Shown here: piece by piece, positions 1-8,411 of the stretch
Position numbering within the stretch: position 1 is the first letter of the stretch
How the letters are laid out: each line of letters opens with the position of its first letter
DNA from: Bacillus alkalicellulosilyticus
GTDB lineage: Bacteria > Bacillota > Bacilli > Bacillales > Bacillaceae_F
DNA: 36,065 nt
Direction of reading: 5' to 3'
NCBI RefSeq assembly: GCF_002019795.1
Contig: NZ_KV917382.1
Coordinates: 166,334 to 202,398, forward strand
Notes under the pieces: model-generated
The model's database searches: none
What the model saw: the letters and a program-made list of their open reading frames with translations, nothing else
What the model was told of the DNA's origin: nothing
Translations under genes and position numbers: made by a program

Positions 1-52
1 AAAAACCTTCACAATAACTAATCTAAAAATGTGTTGTTCTAGAATTAGGTAC

Positions 53-74
53 AATAAAAAGGCGCCTTCTTATT
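53..74 (-). terminator. Near-palindromic hairpin after the first HEPN-like gene
   Basis: A 22-bp near-perfect palindrome centred on GGCGCC lies 26 nt beyond the stop of the minus-strand gene. Read on the minus strand it gives a short stem with a GCGC loop and a run of five U in its right arm. It could be a weak terminator working in either direction. The loop is very short and the U-run lies inside the stem, so confidence is modest. Confidence 0.35.
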
Positions 75-100
75 CAAAAGCCCCCGATTGCTTAATTGAA

Positions 101-931
101 TTAATCTACAATTTGATAATCACTCTCAAAATCCTTTCTGCTAAAAATAAAATTAAATTCATCATGATTAGGATTTTCAGTTAACCGTGTGTATTTATTT
201 TTCTTATTATAGACTGGTCTCTTAGCATTATATTTTTTAGCTAACAAAATAGAAATTAATTGAGGGAAAATTACGATACAATCTTCAAACGCACTAATAA
301 AATGTGGTTCAATCTTATAAATGAAATTGGCATCATGTATTACTTTATGTCTTATTTCGAAACCTTGCTCTAATACAGTATATAACTCTTGAGGAATGTC
401 TTTTTTTTCTTGTAACCAATATAATAAGATGTTAGGACTTGCAAAACCAACATCCACTAACGAATCCTCTATAAATTCAGTAATCCGATTTTTACTATCA
501 TTTAATAAGAAGTTTAGAGCGCTGCAAGTGTCATTTAAATCTTGAAAATTATATTGTTTACTTCCATAATCCCCTATGTTTAACTGAGTATTTTCTAGTT
601 CTTGTGTAGACATTCCCTTCTCAGTGATAAAATCAGTAATTTCCGTTTTTTTATTTGGGTCTTGTTCCACAATATAAACAAATATATCTCTAAAGTAGGT
701 CTCCCAACATGTGACCAAAGATGATATATATTGCCCTGCTGCAATGTAAATACTCTGTTTACCTTTCCTTAATTCCTTGTCATTTAAAATATGATGCATA
801 AGATTATACCTTATGCTTACATTCAATAAATAACTTACTGAAAAATCGTTAAAACTAGTTCGGTTTTTTTTAAGTTCAACAAGTTCTTTAAGCAAGTTGG
901 GCTTCATTTTCTTTTTAATTTTAAAGTCCAT
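101..931 (-). CDS. HEPN-domain-like protein (RiboL-PSP/MAE_28990 style)
   Basis: A 276-residue all-alpha-looking soluble protein of unknown substrate. Residues 66-90 resemble the first long helix of RiboL-PSP/MAE_28990 HEPN proteins (an aromatic W-E-T-Y-F-R-D patch). Residues 194-199 (R-H-K-V-I-H) form the R-x4-H motif that is catalytic in HEPN ribonucleases; an Asp follows. HEPN proteins of this kind are often the RNase of toxin-antitoxin, abortive-infection or restriction-associated systems. No antitoxin-like partner (MNT nucleotidyltransferase or small DNA-binding protein) sits next to it. The start is well supported: GGGAGG lies 7 nt before the ATG. The helix and R-x4-H are seen; family membership is inferred; the biological role is unknown. 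Confidence 0.6.
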   Translation of the reverse strand: MDFKIKKKMKPNLLKELVELKKNRTSFNDFSVSYLLNVSIRYNLMHHILNDKELRKGKQSIYIAAGQYISSLVTCWETYFRDIFVYIVEQDPNKKTEITDFITEKGMSTQELENTQLNIGDYGSKQYNFQDLNDTCSALNFLLNDSKNRITEFIEDSLVDVGFASPNILLYWLQEKKDIPQELYTVLEQGFEIRHKVIHDANFIYKIEPHFISAFEDCIVIFPQLISILLAKKYNAKRPVYNKKNKYTRLTENPNHDEFNFIFSRKDFESDYQIVD

Positions 932-1435
932 CTTCTAACCTCCCTTTTTTCCGATATATACCAAACTAAATATCATTAATTGCAACAAATTCAAATGATT
1001 TCCTACACATTCTGGCCATTTGCTGAATAAAAGTAAATGACAATTCCTCCACTAACCTGCTCGTTCTTTTAAGTACAATATATTACAAAGCCAAGAATTT
1101 TAACATAAATATCCATTTCAAAGCTCGATATGTCTTACATTATTTGCTGCGTAGTATGAGTCAAATACGAAAAAAGAGACGATCACTTAATAAACGTAAT
1201 TGCCATTTCTTCGTATTTTTTACCAGTTTTGTGTACCGCTCAGCAATCAATCCTAATTTATCAACTTTTTCAGAATTACGCCCGAATATGAATTATTATA
1301 CTACAGAATCAACCATACCAATAACGACTTTATCTTCCTGCTGATAGACAGTTACTTTAACTTTGTGCATTTTATTTAATCTATTTTTATCCATAAAACA
1401 TTGACTAATTCTTAGCAGGATTGACACCTTTGTGA
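932..1435. other. Gene-poor spacer with decayed minus-strand frames
   Basis: About 500 bp lies between the two HEPN-like genes. On the minus strand there are short coding-looking pieces, none with an intact gene. One runs from about 1393 to 1298 (31 codons, starts MDKNRLNKMHK and ends at TAA-TAA). A second open piece follows in the same direction (about 1296 to 1168). A third, starting near 1050, is a 28-codon frame behind a GGAGG-like site. They may be remnants of one or more genes broken by stops. I do not recognise a family. Confidence 0.3.
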
Positions 1436-2596
1436 TTACCAATCCATATTTATATTTCTATCTTCAAGCATAGCTTGATATTCTATAAATTGTTGTAACT
1501 TTTCATCTGATATAACAGCTTCTCTATATTGCTTAACATGAGTATCGTCAAAATATATATCTAAACCTGATTTTATTAACTGAATTGGCCTTGACCATTT
1601 CTTTGAAAAAAACAAGTAGTTATCAAAATCGTCGATAATCTTACATATTTCATTGAAATCTAATTCCGTGATTGGAATTAAAGAAAAGTGATTTGATTTT
1701 TCTTGACGTACCGGTATAAAACCTAAACCTTCCACTTTTGCGTATAAAGATCCGTCCTTCTTTTCAAAACCACCGTGCGCATACTTATTTCGATATCTTT
1801 CCTTTAAATTTCGCAAACTATCAAAATATTTCATTAAATCTGGATTTCTACTTGGGTTAAATATAACATTGAATTTAACAGTCCAGTCAGCGGCAATTAT
1901 CTTTGTAACTGAGTCGTTTTCTTTATTAAATTCACTAAAGGGTAATAGGAGAATTAACAAGTGTTCTTGAAAACTGAAATATGACTCTAGCATAGCTTGA
2001 GTGTTATAAAAAATCTCTTTTTTATATTGCATATCTTGGTTGAAATTCACGGCAACTTTTTTTTCTTTATTATCTTCTTTGTTATTTAATAGAATTAAAT
2101 TCGAAACTTTATTTTTAAAATATAAATATCGATCACATAAAAAAGTGCTTTGATTTGGGAATGTTATGTCACCGTTGTTTACTATTTCCTTAAGCAATGG
2201 GTTTATCATCTGATCCACAATTTTAAGCCCATTATTAATTTTATTAATTACTGATTTTATTAAAGTTTCATCTGTTGTTCCGGACATTAATCTAAATCCA
2301 AATTTTCTTACTGTGAAATAAAAATCAGTTTCCTTATATTTAAAGGGGATTTCCCACAATACTTTTTCCATTGGTTGGTATTCGTATTCACAATTTTTTA
2401 AATGGACCAACATAAAAAAAACCATATAACTAGGTGGAAACTTAATACCCAAATCAGTTGCTATATGAGTGTCAATTCTAACAAATTTACCTTTTATATC
2501 ATTAGAACTAACTGGTCTTAACTCTTTGGTACATTGTTCAAAGTTATTCCATAATTTTGGATTTTCTTGTTTAAACCTCTTTTTATAATTCATCAT
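1436..2596 (-). CDS. Second HEPN-like protein (R-x4-H motif)
   Basis: A 386-residue soluble protein with no recognised overall family. Counting from the chosen start, residues 269-274 read R-N-K-Y-A-H, an R-x4-H motif preceded by a charged helix (L-R-N-L-K-E-R-Y) and followed by Gly-Gly. This is the usual look of the second core helix in HEPN domains. A hydrophobic helix at about 200-220 (A-M-L-E-S-Y-F) could be the first core helix. The N-terminal 190 residues are unlike known HEPN extensions to my eye. The ATG at 2596 was chosen over a GTG three codons upstream because AGGTGA overlaps that GTG and sits 6 nt before the ATG. It is co-oriented with the other R-x4-H gene but separated by about 500 bp, so they are probably not one operon. 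Confidence 0.5.
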   Translation of the reverse strand: MMNYKKRFKQENPKLWNNFEQCTKELRPVSSNDIKGKFVRIDTHIATDLGIKFPPSYMVFFMLVHLKNCEYEYQPMEKVLWEIPFKYKETDFYFTVRKFGFRLMSGTTDETLIKSVINKINNGLKIVDQMINPLLKEIVNNGDITFPNQSTFLCDRYLYFKNKVSNLILLNNKEDNKEKKVAVNFNQDMQYKKEIFYNTQAMLESYFSFQEHLLILLLPFSEFNKENDSVTKIIAADWTVKFNVIFNPSRNPDLMKYFDSLRNLKERYRNKYAHGGFEKKDGSLYAKVEGLGFIPVRQEKSNHFSLIPITELDFNEICKIIDDFDNYLFFSKKWSRPIQLIKSGLDIYFDDTHVKQYREAVISDEKLQQFIEYQAMLEDRNINMDW

Positions 2597-3401
2597 ATAG
2601 GTCACCTACATTTTTCTAAAAAAATTGTTACAAGTTAAACCGTGTGAGAAAATATAAATTTATTCGATTGAATTAAACCTTATTTGTCTCCAATGACTCC
2701 GCTTATGGTCAATTCAAATAACGTTCTCATTGTTCCCCTGTCCATGCCTCTTCGATTTCTAAGTAAGATTAGAAGTTGAACAACTTTATTTCGATATTAA
2801 CCCTCAAAATTCTATGACAAAGAAGAAATTAGGAGGCTTGGAGAGAGTTTTGATGATGTTAATACCATCCTTATGTTCATTCTAAATTTAGATACAAATT
2901 ATACCATATAACCATTATCTTTATACCGAATATATTAAAGCTGTTAAAATGTAAAGAGTATCTTCAGAATCTTTTAATACAAAACCAGTCAATGAGATAC
3001 CTAAACTATACAACAACCTAGCCCGATCGTTGAAAACATTCGTCTATAAAAAAAATCTTGATATTAAGTACATCTCTCAAAGAATTTATTTGTTGTATAG
3101 TCCATATTTTTCATCTGCGTAGCAATAAAGGTATTTAGTCCCTTCGGTAAAAGAAAGTTAGTATCTTAAATGGTAACCAAAAAGGTTTCTGTACCCCAGT
3201 ACAGAAATACTGCTCAGTACCGGGGAAAGAAACTCTTGTAAGCTCCATGTGTTTAAATAGAGGAATGCTAGTATGTAGAAAAAATTAAATCCATGGACGA
3301 TATTCAAACAAGTCATCCATAGTTTCGTTCTCTAACTGGGTCATTAAAAAGTGAGAAGACAAGCATTTGATTTTTCTTTCAAACCTAGTTTTCCTACATT
3401 G
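2597..3401. other. 800-bp gene-free region with one complex palindrome
   Basis: No credible reading frame on either strand: stops are frequent and no ribosome binding site leads into a frame of more than about 30 codons. The one ordered element is a cluster of nested inverted repeats near 3185-3233, listed separately. The remainder is AT-rich and looks like decayed accessory DNA. Confidence 0.5.
3185..3233. repeat. Nested inverted repeats around GTAC
   Basis: A perfect 9-bp inverted repeat TTTCTGTAC / GTACAGAAA (3186-3194 and 3199-3207) with a 4-nt loop sits inside a wider imperfect inverted repeat. In the wider one GTTTCT at 3185 and CCCC at 3194 pair with GGGG at 3222 and AGAAAC at 3228. 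CAGTAC also recurs (near 3197 and 3215). There is no U-run next to it, so it does not look like a plain terminator. It could be an operator or the remnant of a mobile element end. Confidence 0.4.
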
Positions 3402-4049
3402 TTATATATTTTTGTTACTATTTTCCTCTATTAAGTTCTCAATGTACAATTCCTGAATTATTTCTGAGATTTGCTGTACTTTTTTTGGTTTAGTATTAAA
3501 AAATAGATTGGCAATTACATTGAAAATGGGATTTGTTGAAACAAGTATCACCGTAATAAAAATAAGGAGCTGCAATAAAAATGTAACATCACTTTGGTCC
3601 TCTTTGGCAATTAAACCTACTGTAGTAACTATAGCTGTTAATATCATAGCTAGATATGGAGTCAAATTATAAGTAACAGTCTCCATATCTCCTTTACTCT
3701 TTAGTAACAAGGAAATTTCTTTATATTGTATAGAATTATTGAACCCTAGTTCATCTTTTAAATATATTGCAATATAATCTTTATGTTCAGCTCGTTTTTT
3801 CTCTATGCTTCTTAATAATATTTTATCAACTTTCTTATTTGTTTTATATAACCACAATATTAGAAAACCTACTGGTAACAACAACCATAACTTTTGGTAA
3901 ACCGATAATAGATATGACGTTATTATTAGAAATATAATAATTCCAAAAAATACTGTGGTCAGTTTCAATCCTATCACTTGATAACCTTTTTTGTTTCTTT
4001 TGTCATAAAAAATAAAAAAATCATGAATAAACTTATCTAAAATTTTCAT
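3402..4049 (-). CDS. Membrane protein of unknown function
   Basis: A 215-residue protein with two adjacent hydrophobic helices at about residues 27-70, a charged middle section (about 70-125) likely to be cytoplasmic, and two more helices at about 128-185. The tail is polar and Asn/Glu-rich. I recognise no family and see no catalytic motif. The start is uncertain: GTG-ATG are consecutive codons and the AGTAGG site lies very close, so the gene may begin one codon earlier and translation may be weak. It is isolated between gene-poor stretches of about 300 bp downstream of the annealing-protein operon and 800 bp on the other side. Confidence 0.55.
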   Translation of the reverse strand: MKILDKFIHDFFIFYDKRNKKGYQVIGLKLTTVFFGIIIFLIITSYLLSVYQKLWLLLPVGFLILWLYKTNKKVDKILLRSIEKKRAEHKDYIAIYLKDELGFNNSIQYKEISLLLKSKGDMETVTYNLTPYLAMILTAIVTTVGLIAKEDQSDVTFLLQLLIFITVILVSTNPIFNVIANLFFNTKPKKVQQISEIIQELYIENLIEENSNKNI

Positions 4050-4352
4050 CACCTACTAAGAAATTAAATTGCTTCATATAGCTCTTATCCTTGCAATTCC
4101 AAGTGATATGCTTCCGATGAAACACATCATCTATACCAACTAAAATAATTTTTTCTGTTTTCATCTCAAATTAAATATTGTAATTATAATCCATATCATC
4201 TACAAAATTCTTTTAATAAAGCAGAGATAATAACCCTGCTTACAACTAGGACAACTTAATTTATTTTCCGCGTCGACCGCTTGTTTATTTATAACTTTAT
4301 GAGTAATCGTAACTCTCAGTTCAAATGGTCTTGCTCATATTATCATTTTTTA
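4050..4352. other. 300-bp gap without a recognisable gene
   Basis: The gap lies between the annealing-protein operon and the membrane protein. It is AT-rich with no frame of useful length and no strong hairpin that I can see. It may contain the promoter of the membrane-protein gene, but no convincing -35/-10 pair was found. Confidence 0.4.
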
Positions 4353-4895
4353 TTATTTAATAAAGTGGTTTGGTATATGTTCTTTGCAATATAAAAGTTT
4401 AATTTTGTTGGTTGCTAAGAAATTAAGTTCGTCCCCAGAGAGAGTTTTTTTACATTTCATACAAAGAGAGCTACTTTCTTCATTTTTACTAGATTCCTTA
4501 TTGGAACTATTGGTTCTTAAATTTGACCAACCCATTTGAAAATGATCACATGCATCACGGAGTGCGTCTTGTGCTGCGGCTCTTATACCATATCGTAAAT
4601 TTACTATTTTACCTTCAGGAGTAACTTGAAGTGTTGAAAACCCAATTCCCTCTCGTTCTGTTTCAAGGATTCGGAGTGTGCCTACAACTTGAACTTCATT
4701 TGTAGCTTTGTGTATGAGTGGTTCACCCTTTATATACCAAGACCAGTAAGAACCCGCTCCCTCTTCTAATCGTTTTTCATATTCTTCTGCAGGTATATAA
4801 AAACCCTTTGATTTATGATTGCGTTGTTGTACTACTTCAGGTGGAAACGGTTTTCTCAATATTTCCATAATGTTGTTGTAAAGACTTTGAGACAT
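4353..4895 (-). CDS. Probable Rad52-like single-strand annealing protein with C-terminal zinc knuckle
   Basis: A 180-residue protein, third gene of a PadR-ssb operon. The middle (about 65-125) has a predicted beta-hairpin (V-V-G-T-L-R-I), then G-I-G-F-S, then a helix with A-A-A-Q-D-A-L-R-D-A. This resembles the Rad52/Sak annealing fold, where a G-x-G strand precedes an amphipathic helix rich in D-A-L-x-x-A. The C-terminus adds a C-x2-C ... C-x2-H cluster, a likely small zinc site, after a Ser/Asn/Glu-rich linker. Such proteins anneal complementary strands during plasmid or phage recombination; pairing with an SSB gene 15 nt upstream supports this. The ATG at 4895 is preferred over a GTG three codons upstream because of spacing from AAAGGG. 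It could instead be another small DNA-binding protein; sequence similarity is weak. Confidence 0.5.
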   Translation of the reverse strand: MSQSLYNNIMEILRKPFPPEVVQQRNHKSKGFYIPAEEYEKRLEEGAGSYWSWYIKGEPLIHKATNEVQVVGTLRILETEREGIGFSTLQVTPEGKIVNLRYGIRAAAQDALRDACDHFQMGWSNLRTNSSNKESSKNEESSSLCMKCKKTLSGDELNFLATNKIKLLYCKEHIPNHFIK

Positions 4896-4910
4896 AACTT
4901 CCACTTCCCT

Positions 4911-5243
4911 TTATTTACTTTCATTTTTAGGCTTTTGTCCAAATTTAACCTCTTCCGCGTGCAATTCAGTTATTTTAATATTTTTACCGTTATCAATTCG
5001 AAACCGAGTTACGATTTTTCCATCCACAGTTACTTCTTGCCCAGCTACCAAATGATTAGCACAAGATTCTCCATACTCTCGCCAAACGACGATATCTATA
5101 TAATTGGGATTCTTCCTATGTCCTCGGTCAGATGCAATAGAGAATTGACATACTGCAACCTGTTCATTATTTCTTTCGATATAGTACAAGGTTGGGTTCT
5201 TAACTAACCTTCCGCTTACAATACAACGATTGATATCACCCAT
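4911..5243 (-). CDS. ssb: Single-stranded DNA-binding protein (short SSB)
   Basis: A 110-residue OB-fold protein covering almost exactly the SSB DNA-binding domain. N-terminal I-V-S-G-R-L-V-K-N-P, then V-A-V-C-Q-F-S-I-A, Y-I-D-I-V-V-W and V-T-V-D-G-K-I match the successive strands of bacterial SSBs. It lacks the long Gly/Gln-rich linker and the acidic D-D-x-x-F tip that recruits partner proteins in chromosomal SSBs, so it is a minimal plasmid or phage type. GGAGA precedes the ATG by 8 nt. It lies 2 nt after the PadR-like gene and 15 nt before the annealing-protein gene, so the three are almost certainly one transcript and act together on single-stranded DNA during transfer or recombination. 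Confidence 0.85.
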   Translation of the reverse strand: MGDINRCIVSGRLVKNPTLYYIERNNEQVAVCQFSIASDRGHRKNPNYIDIVVWREYGESCANHLVAGQEVTVDGKIVTRFRIDNGKNIKITELHAEEVKFGQKPKNESK

Positions 5244-5245
5244 AA

Positions 5246-5989
5246 TTACTTATCTCCTTTCGATGAATCAAGTAAATCTAAAACTTGGGAGAAAAAATGT
5301 TGGCAGTGTAAAACATTCTCTCTTACCTGGTGAGAAAACGACTGAAACATAGAAACTCCTTCATCGGTCACTCGGTAGTATCGAAGAGTTCGTAATACAG
5401 GATCATCCCACTTTCCAACAAGGTATCCATTCTCTTCAAAATGATGAATCACATCATACATCCAAGTTTTACTTGAACTCCATCCATATTTAGATTCAAT
5501 GTCTTCAAGGAGGTGAGCTGTTATAAATGGTGTGTTTGTTCCTCTTGCAAGAATCTCATAAGCAATTATATCTTTAACATTGAGATGGGAACTAAAAAAA
5601 CGTTGGTCTTCCTTTGATAATGCTTTTGGTGGTTCTGGCCGTTGAGAAGTATAAGAACCACCTGTTACTGTATAAACAAGACAATCAATAACTTGCTTCA
5701 TATTCTTAAACTTAGGCACTAACTCCTTCTTATATTGGTAATATCGATCCTTTCCTTTTGAGGTTATTGTAAAGTAATGAACTTTATTTTCAACATAAGC
5801 TACAGCAATTTCATGTTCATTTTTAAGGGAGCGTAGTGCCTTGTATATATATTGTGGTACATTCACTTTGTAAGGGAATTTAACATTCATCTTGTCCAGC
5901 AATTGCCCCCCACTATAATCATTTTCCATCAGTTCATATAATAAAAAGATTTTATGAAAATCGTGCTGCGTAATAGATTTTTCTTTCAT
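5246..5989 (-). CDS. PadR-like regulator with two winged-helix domains
   Basis: A 247-residue protein built of two winged-helix units: residues about 10-95, and about 135-245. The second fits the PadR family best: V-K-D-I-I-A-Y-E-I-L-A-R-G opening helix, a recognition helix with S-S-K-T-W-M-Y-D-V-I-H-H-F-E-E-N-G-Y-L, a wing ending R-Y-Y-R-V-T-D-E-G, and a C-terminal dimerisation helix. The N-terminal unit is similar but more diverged. It is the first gene of the operon with ssb and the annealing protein and is preceded by AAGGAGA. It is likely to regulate this operon, possibly binding the 19-bp repeats upstream, but that is inference. A replication or plasmid-accessory DNA-binding role is an alternative. 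Confidence 0.7.
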   Translation of the reverse strand: MKEKSITQHDFHKIFLLYELMENDYSGGQLLDKMNVKFPYKVNVPQYIYKALRSLKNEHEIAVAYVENKVHYFTITSKGKDRYYQYKKELVPKFKNMKQVIDCLVYTVTGGSYTSQRPEPPKALSKEDQRFFSSHLNVKDIIAYEILARGTNTPFITAHLLEDIESKYGWSSSKTWMYDVIHHFEENGYLVGKWDDPVLRTLRYYRVTDEGVSMFQSFSHQVRENVLHCQHFFSQVLDLLDSSKGDK

Positions 5990-6042
5990 TATTCTCTCCT
6001 TCCTACTCTTATGACTAATTTTAGTTTGAAGTCCGTTGAATT

Positions 6043-6072
6043 ATTATATAATATGTATTCTACTCATGTCTT
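6043..6072 (-). promoter_or_regulatory. SigA-like promoter of the padR-ssb operon
   Basis: On the minus strand AAGACA (6067-6072) and a perfect TATAAT (6043-6048) are separated by 18 bp. Transcription would start near 6036, about 45 nt before the PadR-like start codon. Confidence 0.6.
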
Positions 6073-6188
6073 GCCTTCTCCTTCTTTTCTCGTCCTGGTA
6101 TGAATCTTGTTCAAAATGAAATCTCATATTTTACTTCCTACCTTTTAAAGCTGCAAATCCCTAACTACTTCTTTTATTTTATCGTACC

Positions 6189-6245
6189 AAGTTTCTTGTT
6201 ACGTATTAAGTTTCTTGTACTGTATAAAGTTTCTATGGTGGTATG
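6189..6245. repeat. Three direct repeats of exactly 19 bp
   Basis: Three consecutive 19-bp units begin at 6189, 6208 and 6227, each starting AAGTTTCT. The first two share AAGTTTCTTGT and are followed by TA-rich ends. The block lies about 120 bp upstream of the padR-ssb promoter. The exact period, close to two helical turns, suits an array of protein-binding sites (operator or iteron-like). A purely decayed tandem duplication cannot be excluded. Confidence 0.55.
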
Positions 6246-6755
6246 GGTGTCTGTTCGCGCAAAACTGTCTGTTAGGGATTTTGGGCATGTGTTTGGTGGT
6301 AGATATAAGAGTGTTGAAAGGAGCGGAAGGAGATTATGGTATTTAAGATGTTTTATTGTGCGAGCGCATAATTTTTATTCATTGAACGGACTGTAAATTA
6401 AAATTAATTTAATAGTGAAAGGAAGCTCTTTGTAGAACTTCGCTATTAGTATAGATTATTATGAATGGTGGAAGCATTTCACCTGTATTAATTTCTACGA
6501 TACATAAAGAAACAGTTGACCGATTTACAGAAATATAGATTTCCATGAAAAACACTTACATATTAAATCAGGACTACTTGGTTGAAATAGAATACAGAAA
6601 AAATTAAATTTAACCGTATATCCAAAAAAATCGATAAAATACATCTATTTGCCGTACATTCCGTAAGGAGGTCCTCTTTCATAGTTCGTGCTTACAAGTT
6701 ACTTGCCATTCACTTTGGTACACAACGCAATCGAATAACTGTAATGTAAAAACTT
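6246..6755. other. Gene-poor spacer between two minus-strand operons
   Basis: This stretch has a perfect-looking ribosome binding site (GGAAGGAGATT) at about 6322 leading only to an 11-codon frame, and a 25-codon plus-strand frame starting at 6461 (MNGGSISPVLIS). Neither is long enough to call a gene. They may be remnants of one plus-strand gene. I see nothing else with structure until the terminator at 6761. Confidence 0.35.
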
Positions 6756-6760
6756 TCACG

Positions 6761-6795
6761 AAAAAAATAGCCAATCCTCCACTATGGGACTGGCT
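6761..6795 (-). terminator. Terminator of the secreted-protein/ABC operon
   Basis: On the minus strand a 9-bp stem (AGCCAGTCC / GGATTGGCT, one G-U pair) with a 9-nt loop is followed by ATTTTTTT. It lies 130 nt past the stop of the last gene of the operon and points the right way to end it. Confidence 0.8.
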
Positions 6796-6924
6796 GCCAA
6801 TGTTCCACAAGTATTTAACTTAGTCCAGTTATCCTTAGGCTTATTTTTATATAGTTTACAATTCCATAAATACAAGACCAATTTTTTAGTAGCTAATTTT
6901 CCTTGACTATGATTTGGAAAAATA

Positions 6925-7551
6925 CTATTTAAATCTTTTCCATAAAAGTACAACTGAACATATTATACCTATTATTAAAGATAAGAATGTAAGAGTTATC
7001 AAAACAAGACTATTCGGTTCTTCAAAAAAGAATACGTGTGGCCAAGGCATAAAAGTTCCTTGTGTTATTACTTCAATAAAAGTATATGTTGCTAATAGAG
7101 CAACCGTAATATCCAAGTTCCGTGTAAAACATAAAATTGCTAATCCAAAAATTTGATAAAATATAAAAAGCATTATCAAATGTATTATTAATATTGGTGT
7201 TAGGAATGATATACCGTTAAGCCATAAAGTAATTCCTACTAGTAATAAGATAAATATAAAGTGCAATACCCCATATCGAATTATGTCATACAAAAGGACT
7301 TTACGATAATAATAGACTAATGTTTCCTCTGCAGGTATTTCAAATACATTACTATATAACAATATTAAATGACATCCTGCTATAGGTACAGCGATACCCT
7401 GTAAAGCTACATAAACCATATATGGGCTTTCTGATTTCATTGACATGTATAGCATTATAAAAACACATAACAAATAAGTAGAAAAAGGAATTATATACAT
7501 ATATCCCAATAACTTTATATCAAACCTAAAAAAATGTATTAATTTATTCAT
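6925..7551 (-). CDS. ABC-2-like permease, last gene of the operon
   Basis: A 208-residue integral membrane protein with about six hydrophobic helices (roughly residues 13-38, 45-66, 90-112, 117-143, 147-166 and 180-203). Size and topology fit the small membrane subunit of an ABC exporter. Its start lies inside the ATPase gene (8-nt overlap), so translation is probably coupled and the two likely form one transporter. No substrate motif is visible. It is followed by a strong terminator. An immunity role for the secreted proteins of the same operon is possible. Confidence 0.65.
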   Translation of the reverse strand: MNKLIHFFRFDIKLLGYMYIIPFSTYLLCVFIMLYMSMKSESPYMVYVALQGIAVPIAGCHLILLYSNVFEIPAEETLVYYYRKVLLYDIIRYGVLHFIFILLLVGITLWLNGISFLTPILIIHLIMLFIFYQIFGLAILCFTRNLDITVALLATYTFIEVITQGTFMPWPHVFFFEEPNSLVLITLTFLSLIIGIICSVVLLWKRFK

Positions 7552-8410
7552 GGCTATTCTCTTTAAGTAGTGCTAAATATCCATCCATTAATCTCGGACT
7601 AACAGGAGTCCCTACCAATTCTTTCGAGAATATTCTAACCAAAACCTTATCCTTTTCCTCATTCATAAATACTACTTCTTTAGTTGAAATAACTTCATCC
7701 AATTCTTCATGAGAAACCGCTATTTCGAATATACACTGTAGAGCCTTTTCCTTTAATTCATCAGGACTTCCCTCAAAGAGTACTTTTCCATTCTTTATGA
7801 CTCCTATTTTATTACACAAAAGTTCAATATCTTCTACTATATGTGAACAAATTAATACAGTATGTCTTTTACCTAAGCGTTTTAATAGGTTTCTAAAACG
7901 AATTCGTTCTTCAATATCAAGTCCTGCAGTGGGTTCGTCAAACAACAAGATTGATGGCTTTCGTAATAGAATTTGTGCAATACCTACTCTTCTACGCATC
8001 CCACCAGACAAATTCTTCATTTTTTTATAAAGATGTTCCGTTAAATTTACTTGTTCAACCGCCTCATATATTAAGGCTCTACGTGAACTTTTCTTATTTT
8101 CACCTTGAAGAACGGAAATGTGTTCAAGAACTTCATAAATTGTTAAATCTGGGTATATCATGAATTCCTGTGGTAAGTATCCAATATAGTCTAATCTTTT
8201 CACGTAATTCTTTTCTGTAATAACTTTATCATCACTGTATATTCTCCCTGAGTTAAAACTCTCAATACTAGCTAGAATTTTCATTAACGTTGTCTTGCCA
8301 GCACCGTTTGGACCTAATAAACCGTATACTCCTGAAATTGAGAGTGTAACATTTGATAATATTTCCTGTTTTTTTATTTTTTTCGATAACCCTTTTACGT
8401 CTATCTTCAA
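7544..8410 (-). CDS. ABC transporter ATP-binding protein (intact motifs)
   Basis: A 288-residue ABC ATPase with all motifs: Walker A GPNGAGKT (33-40), Q-loop near 81, signature LSGGM (134-138), Walker B ILLFDEP (154-160, catalytic Glu 159), and switch His 190. A 70-residue C-terminal extension of mixed alpha/beta type follows, as in ABC-2 exporters of the CcmA/bacitracin-transport kind. It starts with TTG at 8410, preceded by GGAGG located in the last codons of the upstream permease; the gap to that permease is 1 nt. It overlaps the downstream small permease by 8 nt. It is the only obviously active ATPase of the operon, so it probably energises both permeases, and perhaps the second permease that has a degenerate ATPase. 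Confidence 0.9.
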   Translation of the reverse strand: MKIDVKGLSKKIKKQEILSNVTLSISGVYGLLGPNGAGKTTLMKILASIESFNSGRIYSDDKVITEKNYVKRLDYIGYLPQEFMIYPDLTIYEVLEHISVLQGENKKSSRRALIYEAVEQVNLTEHLYKKMKNLSGGMRRRVGIAQILLRKPSILLFDEPTAGLDIEERIRFRNLLKRLGKRHTVLICSHIVEDIELLCNKIGVIKNGKVLFEGSPDELKEKALQCIFEIAVSHEELDEVISTKEVVFMNEEKDKVLVRIFSKELVGTPVSPRLMDGYLALLKENSHE

Positions 8411-8411
8411 G

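Noticed and set aside
1144-1344. 66-codon plus-strand open frame between the HEPN-like genes
   Set aside because: No ribosome binding site, no recognisable product, and the opposite strand shows better coding-like pieces in the same place.
6100-6396. 98-codon plus-strand open frame upstream of the padR operon
   Set aside because: It runs through the 19-bp repeat array, has no ribosome site and a low-complexity product.
6461-6538. 25-codon frame starting M-N-G-G-S-I-S-P
   Set aside because: The composition looks coding, but it is short, without a ribosome site, and no adjoining part was found.
6756-6953. 65-codon minus-strand open frame after the small permease
   Set aside because: It overlaps the permease end in another frame and covers the terminator hairpin.
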